DNA from: Bacteroidales bacterium UBA1179
Lineage (GTDB): Bacteria > Bacteroidota > Bacteroidia > Bacteroidales > Bacteroidaceae
Assembly (NCBI GenBank): GCA_002309915.1
Contig: DBYT01000111.1
Span: 2,850 to 12,733 of the forward strand
DNA length: 9,884 nucleotides
Direction: 5' to 3'
Part shown: positions 1 through 6,185 of the stretch, piece by piece
How the letters are laid out: each line of letters opens with the position of its first letter
How positions within the stretch are numbered: position 1 is the stretch's first letter
Made by a program: the position numbers and the translations under genes
Notes under the pieces: generated by a model
Told to the model about the DNA's origin: nothing
What the model saw: the letters and a program-made list of their open reading frames with translations, nothing else
The model's database searches: none

Positions 1-704
1 CTACAGCGGGGCTTGCCCTCAAGCACTGCCTGAGGTGCATCAAACCCGTTGTACAGACCCAGGAATGATTCGCGGTCGGTGTCAAAACCCTGCACGGGGA
101 CATTGACCGAATAGTATGCGTAGTGGTTGCGGCGCTCCTTGTATTCGGTCTTGTGATAGATTACAGAGCCCTCTATCTCAACCTCACCGGTAGAGAAGTT
201 GCGCTGGAAGTTCTCCATATCAGTCGATGCGTTCCAAAGACACCACTCCTGGAAACTGAACAGCTTAAGCTTCTTTACCTTATCGGTGGTGTTGGTCAGC
301 GTCAGTTTCTGGACCTCGGCCCAAGTCCCCAGCGGAACAAAGAAGAGCACCTTTGCGGTTACGCCATCCTTTCGGCCCTCAATGGAGGTATAGTTCATGC
401 CGTGACGGCACTCGTAGAAGTCAAGCGGAGTCTTGCAGGGTTTCCAGCCGGGATTCCATACGGTGTCACCGTCCTTTATGTAGAAGTACCGGCCGCCCGC
501 ATCCATCGGCACACCGTTGTAACGGTAGCGTGTGATGCGGCGGAACTTGGCGTCCTTGCAGAAACTGTAACCGCCTGCGGTATTTGAAATCAGTCCAAAG
601 AAATCCTCGGTGCCCAGATAGTTTATCCAAGGCCACGGGGTGCAGGGATCGGTAATGACATACTCCCTGGCCGCATCGTCGTAATGTCCGTATTCCTTTG
701 CCAT
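1..704 (-). CDS. GH94 cellobiose phosphorylase-like protein, N-terminal part (gene runs off the left edge)
   Basis: The frame is open from an ATG at 704-702 to the window edge, giving 234 complete residues with no stop. The N-terminus (MAKEYGHYDDAAREYVIT, then TPWPWINYLG at 22-31, AGGYSF at 43-48, RRITRYRYN at 55-63) closely resembles characterised cellobiose phosphorylases as I remember them, such as that of Cellvibrio gilvus. Other family-like stretches are FFVPLG at 121-126, WCLWNA at 154-159 and GFDTDR at 206-211. This part forms the N-terminal beta-sandwich domain of GH94 enzymes, which are roughly 800 residues long. The catalytic domain with its general-acid Asp lies outside the window, so substrate cannot be confirmed. 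Known GH94 members phosphorolyse cellobiose, cellodextrins, chitobiose, laminaribiose or cellobionate in the cytoplasm; cellobiose (to glucose 1-phosphate and glucose) is my best guess. Its start lies 4 bp after the stop of the upstream GPH transporter, indicating one transcript. Confidence 0.88.
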   Translation of the reverse strand, partial: MAKEYGHYDDAAREYVITDPCTPWPWINYLGTEDFFGLISNTAGGYSFCKDAKFRRITRYRYNGVPMDAGGRYFYIKDGDTVWNPGWKPCKTPLDFYECRHGMNYTSIEGRKDGVTAKVLFFVPLGTWAEVQKLTLTNTTDKVKKLKLFSFQEWCLWNASTDMENFQRNFSTGEVEIEGSVIYHKTEYKERRNHYAYYSVNVPVQGFDTDRESFLGLYNGFDAPQAVLEGKPRC

Positions 705-708
705 AGGG

Positions 709-2064
709 TTACTTCTTGATGGGGAACTTATATGCCAGCAGTCCCATTATCACTGCAATTACTGCCGGAATGAGTGAGAACAGAGACCATACCATGGTAC
801 GTACCGACTCGGTGACCGATGCAGGATCAATTGACATGTTGCCAAAGTCATCCGGAATCATGCGTGCACCTGCCAGACCCAGCAACAGGGCAATCAGGGA
901 ACCTGATATCGCACCACCCAGTTTCTGAGCCATTGTGCCCGATGAGAATATCAGTCCTGTCGATGATGTTCCGAACTTTTCGGTTGCAAAGTCAGCCACA
1001 TCGGCATACATTGACCAAAGCAGAGGTGAATAGAGACCTACGCCCACCGAGGTGAGGATAACCACAGCCACCATCAGCCATATGTACCTGGGATTCATCG
1101 GAATAAAGAAGAACACAACCGAGAATACCACACATATAACTGCGGCCCATACAAAAGCCATATGCTTGGAGCCTACCCATTTGGTGAATCTGGGCGACAA
1201 ACCGCCGAATATCATGCATGTAACCTCACCGAACGCCATAAGTACCGTATAGTTTATGATAAGTCCACCCACGGTGACATCACCTCCCAGGCAGTAAGAT
1301 ATCATATAACCGGCAACTGCATAACGGAATCCGTTAAAGAAGTTGGTGCACAGTCCAATCAGCGTCAGGTATATCCAGGGCTTGTTCTTGAACAGGTCAA
1401 CAAACTGGCTGAATGAATATTTCTCGGCCCTGACGGGTTTGAGACGCTCCTTTGTCATCAGACCGCAGACCAATGTCATGGCAGCCGCTATTATGCCGAA
1501 TACGGCACCCAGAACTGCATACTGATGTGCATCGGTTCCGCCTACCATCTTCTGCAGGTAAGGGAATGAGAGCAGGGTGATGAAACCCATGGCATATGCA
1601 CCTACCATACGGTATGACGAGAACTGGTTCTTCTCATTGTCATCATCGGTCATGACGCCAAGCAGTGAGCCGTAAGGCACGTTGACTGCGGTATAGACTG
1701 CCATCATGAGCAGATAGAGCACATATGCATAGACGCGCTTGCCTGCAGGGCCCAGATCCGGCGTATAAAGCAACAATGCGAATATCAGTCCGAACGGAAT
1801 GGCTCCGAATATAAGCCACGGGCGGTAAGTACCCCACTTTGACTGGGTGCGGTCAGCCAGACTGCCCATGAGAGGATCCGTGACCACATCAAACAGACGT
1901 GCTATAAGCATAAGTGCCGCGGCATCGGCAAAGGTAAGTCCGAATACGTTTGTGAAAAACAAGGGGAAGGCAATGGACATTATCTTCCATGTAATGCCAC
2001 CAGCAGCAGCATCGCCAAGGGCGTATGCTATCTTTTCCCTGACGGTAACGGCAGAATTCTTCAT
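709..2064 (-). CDS. GPH-family (MelB/LacS-like) sugar:cation symporter, MFS
   Basis: This 451-residue, very hydrophobic protein is an inner-membrane sugar symporter of the glycoside-pentoside-hexuronide:cation family, which usually has 12 membrane segments. Family hallmarks are visible: EKIAYALGDAAAG at 10-22, then LFDVVTDPLMGSLADRTQSK at 57-76 followed by WGTYRPW at 77-83, and NVPYGSL at 128-134. D59 and D63 match the position of the two aspartates (D55, D59) that coordinate the coupling cation in E. coli MelB. Length is normal for the family and both ends look intact. It sits 32 bp after the ExuT-like gene and 4 bp before the GH94 gene, so it is the best candidate to import the GH94 substrate, probably a beta-linked disaccharide such as cellobiose. 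Transport specificity within this family cannot be read from sequence alone; the assignment rests on the neighbour. Confidence 0.92.
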   Translation of the reverse strand: MKNSAVTVREKIAYALGDAAAGGITWKIMSIAFPLFFTNVFGLTFADAAALMLIARLFDVVTDPLMGSLADRTQSKWGTYRPWLIFGAIPFGLIFALLLYTPDLGPAGKRVYAYVLYLLMMAVYTAVNVPYGSLLGVMTDDDNEKNQFSSYRMVGAYAMGFITLLSFPYLQKMVGGTDAHQYAVLGAVFGIIAAAMTLVCGLMTKERLKPVRAEKYSFSQFVDLFKNKPWIYLTLIGLCTNFFNGFRYAVAGYMISYCLGGDVTVGGLIINYTVLMAFGEVTCMIFGGLSPRFTKWVGSKHMAFVWAAVICVVFSVVFFFIPMNPRYIWLMVAVVILTSVGVGLYSPLLWSMYADVADFATEKFGTSSTGLIFSSGTMAQKLGGAISGSLIALLLGLAGARMIPDDFGNMSIDPASVTESVRTMVWSLFSLIPAVIAVIMGLLAYKFPIKK

Positions 2065-2078
2065 AAGAGTAAGATTAG

Positions 2079-2086
2079 TTAGGTTA
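2079..2086 (-). repeat. TAACCTAA motif upstream of the GPH transporter start (copy 1)
   Basis: Read on the minus strand, TAACCTAA lies 14 bp before the GPH transporter ATG, inside the 32-bp gap after the ExuT-like gene. The same octamer occurs before the ExuT-like start (3567-3574). It may be a leader or translation-related element, or chance in AT-rich spacers. Confidence 0.25.
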
Positions 2087-2096
2087 ATTTCAATTA

Positions 2097-3557
2097 TCAG
2101 GCTTCAATAGGTTTATATTTGGGAACAAGCAGTTTCATGATGGTCCAGCCAATCAGATAGGCTACGGCGCAGATACAGAATACAATCATGTAACCTGCCT
2201 CCTTGCCCTCAAAACCCAGGAAACTGAAAGCAGAGCCCATAGCGGCGCTCTTGGTAAAGAGCATACCGGCACCCTTGTTGATCATGAACGATGCCAGACC
2301 GCCCATTGTAGTACCCACACCTGTGATTGTTCCGATGGTTGACTTGGGGAACATATCACCGATGGTTGAATAGAGGTTGGCTGACCATGCCTGATGTCCG
2401 GCACCGGCCAGGCCGATGATGATTGCGGGGAACCAAGCGCTGTACTTACCCAGAGGCTGTGCGAAGAGAGCCAGCAGCGGGAAGAAAGCGAATATGAGCA
2501 TAGCCTTCATACGTCCTGAGTAAGGCTCCATACCCTTCTTCTCGACAAAGAGCTTGGGCAGGTAACCGCCGCCTATACTTACCACTGTAACAATCAGATA
2601 CAGGACAAAGATAAGCAGGATGGCCTCCTTGGAGTCTGAGCGGTAACCGTACTGGTCGCTGAAATAAGCGGGAGCCCAGAACAGGAAGAACCACCATACA
2701 CCGTCGGTAAAGAACTTACCGCAGATGAAAGCCCATGTCTGACGGAAGGTGAAACACTTGAAGAAGGGGATTGACTTCTCCTCCTTGGCAGCGGCTGCGG
2801 CACCCTTGGCGGCAGCCAGTTCTGCAGCATCATCCTGATGGATATACTCAAGCTCAGCCTGGTTGACGAATCTTGAATTCTCAGGTTTCTGATAGAGTCC
2901 GAACCAGAAGAACATCCATACAAATCCCAGCGCACCGATGATGATGAACGCCATCTCCCAGCCCCACTTGGCGGCCAGAAGCGGAATACATGCGGGAGCT
3001 GCCAGAGCACCTACTGATGCACCGGCGTTGAATATTGAGGTTGCGAATGCGCGGTCCTTCTTGGGGAAATACTCGGCGGTAACCTTGATGGCTGCAGGGA
3101 AGTTACCTGACTCACCAAGAGCCAGCACCGCACGGCAGAACATGAACATATATACCGATACTGTCGATATGAGCAGGACTATATCGGCCGAATTCTTTGC
3201 GGCCTCCATTGACTCCACGCCCACCCATTTCAGAGCGGCCCATCCGCAGGCGGCATGCATGCAGGCACCTACCGACCATATGAATATGGCCCACAGATAA
3301 CCTTTACGGGTACCCAGTCTGTCAATGAACTTGCCGCTGAACAGGCATGCTACGGCATAGAAAATGGAAAAGAAACCTGTTATGCTACCGTACTGGCTGT
3401 CGGTCCAATGGAAATCGGCCGAGATAAAGTCTTTCCAGGTTAGTGAAAGCACCTGACGGTCCAGGTAATTGACTGTTGTGGCCACAAACAGGAGGGCGCA
3501 CAGCCACCAACGGAAATTAGTCATCCGCTGGGCTTTTGATTCTGAGTTGTTTGACAT
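2097..3557 (-). CDS. ExuT-like MFS transporter (anion:cation symporter family; hexuronate or aldonate type)
   Basis: This 486-residue inner-membrane protein belongs to the MFS anion:cation symporter family, whose members import hexuronates, galactonate and similar sugar acids with H+. Visible hallmarks are NYLDRQVLS at 30-38 in the first membrane segment, the MFS loop motif GKFIDRLGTRKG at 75-86, the GESGNFPAAIKVTAEYFP stretch at 148-165, and HQAWSANLYSTIGDMFP at 388-404, which is characteristic of ExuT-type proteins. It is slightly longer than typical ExuT (about 430-470). The extra length lies in a segment around 108-125 and in an Ala/Lys/Glu-rich cytoplasmic loop at about 243-262. The ATG lies 18 bp after the murF-alr stop, and the next start follows 32 bp downstream. 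The actual substrate is unknown: glucuronate or galacturonate would be the default guess, but the adjacent GH94 gene leaves room for an oxidised oligosaccharide. Family confidence is high, substrate confidence low. Confidence 0.9.
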   Translation of the reverse strand: MSNNSESKAQRMTNFRWWLCALLFVATTVNYLDRQVLSLTWKDFISADFHWTDSQYGSITGFFSIFYAVACLFSGKFIDRLGTRKGYLWAIFIWSVGACMHAACGWAALKWVGVESMEAAKNSADIVLLISTVSVYMFMFCRAVLALGESGNFPAAIKVTAEYFPKKDRAFATSIFNAGASVGALAAPACIPLLAAKWGWEMAFIIIGALGFVWMFFWFGLYQKPENSRFVNQAELEYIHQDDAAELAAAKGAAAAAKEEKSIPFFKCFTFRQTWAFICGKFFTDGVWWFFLFWAPAYFSDQYGYRSDSKEAILLIFVLYLIVTVVSIGGGYLPKLFVEKKGMEPYSGRMKAMLIFAFFPLLALFAQPLGKYSAWFPAIIIGLAGAGHQAWSANLYSTIGDMFPKSTIGTITGVGTTMGGLASFMINKGAGMLFTKSAAMGSAFSFLGFEGKEAGYMIVFCICAVAYLIGWTIMKLLVPKYKPIEA

Positions 3558-3566
3558 ATGAATTTT

Positions 3567-3574
3567 TTAGGTTA
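3567..3574 (-). repeat. TAACCTAA motif upstream of the ExuT-like start (copy 2)
   Basis: Second copy of the octamer, 9 bp before the ExuT-like ATG in the 18-bp gap after murF-alr. Distance to the start codon differs by five bases from copy 1, which argues against a strict ribosome-binding role. Confidence 0.25.
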
Positions 3575-3575
3575 G

Positions 3576-6044
3576 TTATTCAGTGTAATAGACACGCTTT
3601 ACACGTATCGAAACGGTTGATATAATCTCATAAGGTATGGTTCCGAGTATGTCGGAGAGCACATGAACCGGCAGGTTGGGGCCGAAAATCTCAACGCTGT
3701 CACCCTCCTGACAATCGATATCGGTCACATCAATCATACACACATCCATGCATATGTTGCCCACGTAATATGCTTTCTGTCCGTTTACCAGACAGTATGC
3801 GTTGCCGTTGCCCAGATGGCGGTCCAGACCGTCGGCATAACCTATAGGTATGGCGGCTATGCGGGAGTGTTTGGTTATCTTGCCCTTGCGGCTGTAACCC
3901 ACGGTCTCGCCCTTCTCCAGTTCACGGATCTGGAGTATGGTGGTCTTAAGCGTGCAGACAGTCTCCAGCGGCTGGTTGTCAATAGGGTTGATTCCGTACA
4001 GTCCCAGTCCCAGACGTACCATATCATAATGGACATCCGGGAAACGCTCAATTCCGGCAGAGTTGCAGATATGCCGCAGTATATGGTGCTTGAATGCAGC
4101 CTGCAGTTCATCGGCCGCCTTATCGAAACGCTCTATCTGGAGTTTGGTGAAATCATCAAAATCAGGGCTGTCGCTGCCCACAAAATGTGAGAATACGGAG
4201 CACGGAATCACCGCGGTCTGTTTCTGCAGACGGTGTACCAGCTCGGGCATATCCTCCGGGGCGAATCCCAGACGGTGCATACCGGTATCAACCTTGATAT
4301 GTATCGGGAAGTTGGTAACACCGTTGTGCTCGGCGGCACGGATAATCATATCCAGCAGATGGAAACTGTAGACTTCGGGCTCCAGCTTGTAGTCAAACAG
4401 GGTATTGAATGATGTACGCTCGGGGTTCATCACCATAATGCTGGTGGTGATACCTGCCTTACGCAGTTCGGCGCCCTCATCGGCCACAGCCACAGCCAGG
4501 TAATCCACCTGACGGTCCTGCAGTGTCTTGGCCACCTCAATTGCTCCTGATCCGTAGGCCGATGCCTTTACCATGCAGATTATGCCGGTCTCTATCCTGA
4601 GCATGCCGCGATAACGGTCCAGGTTATCGGCCAGAGCCTGCAGGTTGACCTCAAGGATGGTCTCGTGAACCTTGAGTTCCAGACGCTCGGCAATCTTGTC
4701 GAACTCATAGACGCGGGCTCCCTTGATAAGTATCAGTTCATTGTGGAAACTCTTCATCAGATCCGATTTCAGGAAATCATCGGTGGTTTTGAAGAAGTGT
4801 TTCTCGGGAACGTCAAAACGTTTCTTCTCGGACGATATGTCATCACCTATACCTATCAGCTTGGTGATGCCGCGGCTCTCAACCAGCTGTGCCACCCTGC
4901 GGTAGAGCTCATGGACCGACCAGCCGGACTGAAGGATATCCGACAGTATCAGGGTACGGCTGCGGGACTTGTCATCCTGACGGCGCGCCATGAAATCGAG
5001 CGCTATGCCAAGTGACGATATATCGGAGTTGTAACTGTCATTGATAACTATACATCCCTGCTTGCCGTCCTTCACCTCCAGACGCATTGCCAGGGGCTCC
5101 AGCTGCGCCATACGCTCCGTTATCTTCTCGGGCGGAACCATAAGGTAGATGCAGACAGCCAGACAGTGGAGTGCATCCTCAATGGAGGCATCGTCAATGA
5201 ACGGTATGGTGAACTTGTTCTCCAAACCTATGTAACGGTAGGTTATCTCCGTGGAATTCTCTCCTTTTACGACCGATGATATGTACAACGGCTTATCCTG
5301 GTTGCGGCGTGACCATGCAATCTCTCGCGCCGTGATGATTGACTTGTCCACGCAACTCTGTATCAGGTCATTGTCTCCGTTGTAGATAACCACGTCACAA
5401 TCCTGGAAAAGACGCAGTTTCTCAATGCACTTGTCCTGAAGTGACTGGAAGTTCTCCTGATGTGCCAGACCTATGTTGGAGATGACGCCTATGGTCGGCT
5501 TGATAATCTTCCAGAGCTGACGCATCTCATCCTTCTTGGAGATACCGGCCTCAAAGATACCTATCTCGGACTGCTTGTTCAGCAGCCATACCGAAAGCGG
5601 GACACCAATTTGCGAGTTGTAGCTCTTGGGTGAACGTGTCACGGCATAATCAGGTTCCAGCAACTGGTACAGCCACTCCTTGATGATGGTCTTGCCGTTA
5701 CTGCCGGTCACACCTATTACGGGAATGTCAAAGTTCCCCCTGTGAGCGGCTGCCAGGGTCTGGAGCGCGGCCAGCGAATCCCTGACCAGCAGGAAGTTGG
5801 TATCCTGGTAGTCATCCATGTTGTCTGGCAGGTAACTGACTACAAAATTCCTTACTCCTCGCTTATAGAGTTCACGGATATAATTGTGACCGTCGTTACG
5901 TTTGGTCTTCAGTGCAAAGAAAAGGGTCTCGGCAGGGAAGCACAGGGAACGGCTGTCGGTTAGCAGCCATGATATCCTGGCCGGACAGAAACCGTGCCTC
6001 TCGGCCCCCGTCATAGAGACGATATCGTCTATGGAATATGTCAT
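3576..6044 (-). CDS. murF-alr: Bifunctional MurF (UDP-MurNAc-tripeptide:D-Ala-D-Ala ligase) / alanine racemase fusion
   Basis: One 822-residue cytoplasmic protein carries two peptidoglycan precursor enzymes. Residues 1 to about 457 are MurF: the Mur-ligase N-terminal signature TDSR...LFFAL...DGH (29-53), the ATP-binding P-loop GVTGSNGKT (111-119), NIGLAHQENF (190-199) and the C-domain motif NDSYN (335-339). MurF adds D-Ala-D-Ala to the UDP-MurNAc-tripeptide using ATP. Residues from about 460 to 822 are a PLP-dependent alanine racemase: MVKASAYGSG (491-500) carries the PLP-binding lysine K493, RLGLGLYG is at 677-684, VGYS (715-718) holds the expected catalytic tyrosine Y717, and IPIGYADG (732-739) and ICMD (764-767) complete the fold. 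There is almost no linker between the halves. The racemase makes D-Ala, the precursor of the dipeptide the ligase uses. The fusion is known in Bacteroidetes, and all key motifs checked are intact. A -7-like box lies just upstream at 6070-6077. It is the first gene of the leftward cluster. Confidence 0.96.
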   Translation of the reverse strand: MTYSIDDIVSMTGAERHGFCPARISWLLTDSRSLCFPAETLFFALKTKRNDGHNYIRELYKRGVRNFVVSYLPDNMDDYQDTNFLLVRDSLAALQTLAAAHRGNFDIPVIGVTGSNGKTIIKEWLYQLLEPDYAVTRSPKSYNSQIGVPLSVWLLNKQSEIGIFEAGISKKDEMRQLWKIIKPTIGVISNIGLAHQENFQSLQDKCIEKLRLFQDCDVVIYNGDNDLIQSCVDKSIITAREIAWSRRNQDKPLYISSVVKGENSTEITYRYIGLENKFTIPFIDDASIEDALHCLAVCIYLMVPPEKITERMAQLEPLAMRLEVKDGKQGCIVINDSYNSDISSLGIALDFMARRQDDKSRSRTLILSDILQSGWSVHELYRRVAQLVESRGITKLIGIGDDISSEKKRFDVPEKHFFKTTDDFLKSDLMKSFHNELILIKGARVYEFDKIAERLELKVHETILEVNLQALADNLDRYRGMLRIETGIICMVKASAYGSGAIEVAKTLQDRQVDYLAVAVADEGAELRKAGITTSIMVMNPERTSFNTLFDYKLEPEVYSFHLLDMIIRAAEHNGVTNFPIHIKVDTGMHRLGFAPEDMPELVHRLQKQTAVIPCSVFSHFVGSDSPDFDDFTKLQIERFDKAADELQAAFKHHILRHICNSAGIERFPDVHYDMVRLGLGLYGINPIDNQPLETVCTLKTTILQIRELEKGETVGYSRKGKITKHSRIAAIPIGYADGLDRHLGNGNAYCLVNGQKAYYVGNICMDVCMIDVTDIDCQEGDSVEIFGPNLPVHVLSDILGTIPYEIISTVSIRVKRVYYTE

Positions 6045-6069
6045 TTCAAGTAGTAATTTTCCGGTTTGT

Positions 6070-6077
6070 CAAAGATA
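6070..6077 (-). promoter_or_regulatory. Predicted -7 promoter box for murF-alr (TATCTTTG on the minus strand)
   Basis: Read on the minus strand, these eight bases are TATCTTTG, an exact match to the Bacteroidetes primary sigma -7 consensus TAnnTTTG. The box lies 25 bp upstream of the murF-alr ATG, leaving a short leader. I could not find a clean TTTG -33 box at the usual spacing of about 19-21 bp (around 6097-6101), so the call rests on the -7 box and its position. Confidence 0.5.
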
Positions 6078-6085
6078 ATCATTAT
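6075..6085. repeat. 11-bp palindrome ATAATCATTAT overlapping the murF-alr -7 box
   Basis: The sequence is a perfect inverted repeat with 5-bp arms around one central C. It overlaps the upstream edge of the predicted murF-alr -7 box by three bases. Its place fits a regulator binding site, but short AT-only palindromes arise often by chance in AT-rich spacers, so the regulatory reading is weak. Confidence 0.3.
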
Positions 6086-6094
6086 TTGCGTCAC

Positions 6095-6115
6095 CATATT
6101 AGAAAAAACAATATG
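6095..6115. repeat. Short inverted repeat CATATT...AATATG in the divergent spacer
   Basis: Six-base arms at 6095-6100 and 6110-6115 flank a 9-base A-rich spacer. It sits between the two outward-facing -7 boxes. It could be a weak operator or simply AT-rich background. The arms are too AT-rich for a stable hairpin, so I do not read it as a terminator. Confidence 0.25.
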
Positions 6116-6151
6116 TATAATGAAAAACATCCTATATTCACACTAATTTGG

Positions 6152-6159
6152 TACATTTG
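6152..6159 (+). promoter_or_regulatory. Predicted -7 promoter box for the dxs-trkA-trkH cluster (TACATTTG)
   Basis: TACATTTG matches the Bacteroidetes -7 consensus TAnnTTTG exactly and lies 26 bp upstream of the dxs ATG. A TTTG -33 element at the usual spacing (around 6129-6133) is not seen, so strength is uncertain. A near-match, TAATTTG, lies just upstream at 6144-6150. Confidence 0.5.
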
Positions 6160-6185
6160 CCGTTTGAAAAGCAAAAGAAGACAGG

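Larger units (their letters stand above)
6045..6185. promoter_or_regulatory. Divergent intergenic region between murF-alr and dxs
   Basis: This AT-rich 141-bp stretch is the only intergenic region above 40 bp in the window and must carry the promoters for both clusters. It holds one Bacteroidetes-type -7 box per direction, about 75 bp apart and pointing outward, each some 25 bp from its start codon. It also has a perfect 5-1-5 palindrome (ATAATCATTAT, 6075-6085) and a 6-bp inverted repeat (CATATT/AATATG, 6095-6100 and 6110-6115, 9-base spacer). I see no ORF with a good case, and no terminator is needed here because the clusters diverge. Confidence 0.75.

Noticed and set aside
123..587. 154-residue open frame on the plus strand over the left end
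   Set aside because: The minus-strand frame over the same bases encodes an unmistakable GH94 N-terminus; the plus frame is a shadow.
3663..4190. 175-residue plus-strand open frame within the racemase half of murF-alr
   Set aside because: Antisense to a region encoding conserved racemase motifs; no start context or family signature.
6095..6115. Inverted repeat as a rho-independent terminator
   Set aside because: Arms are only 6 bp and almost all A/T, there is no T-tract after the repeat, and no transcript from either cluster should end there.
6116..6122. TATAATG resembling a sigma-70 -10 box in the divergent spacer
   Set aside because: Bacteroidetes promoters use TAnnTTTG rather than the E. 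coli -10, and TATAAT-like strings are expected by chance in this AT-rich stretch.
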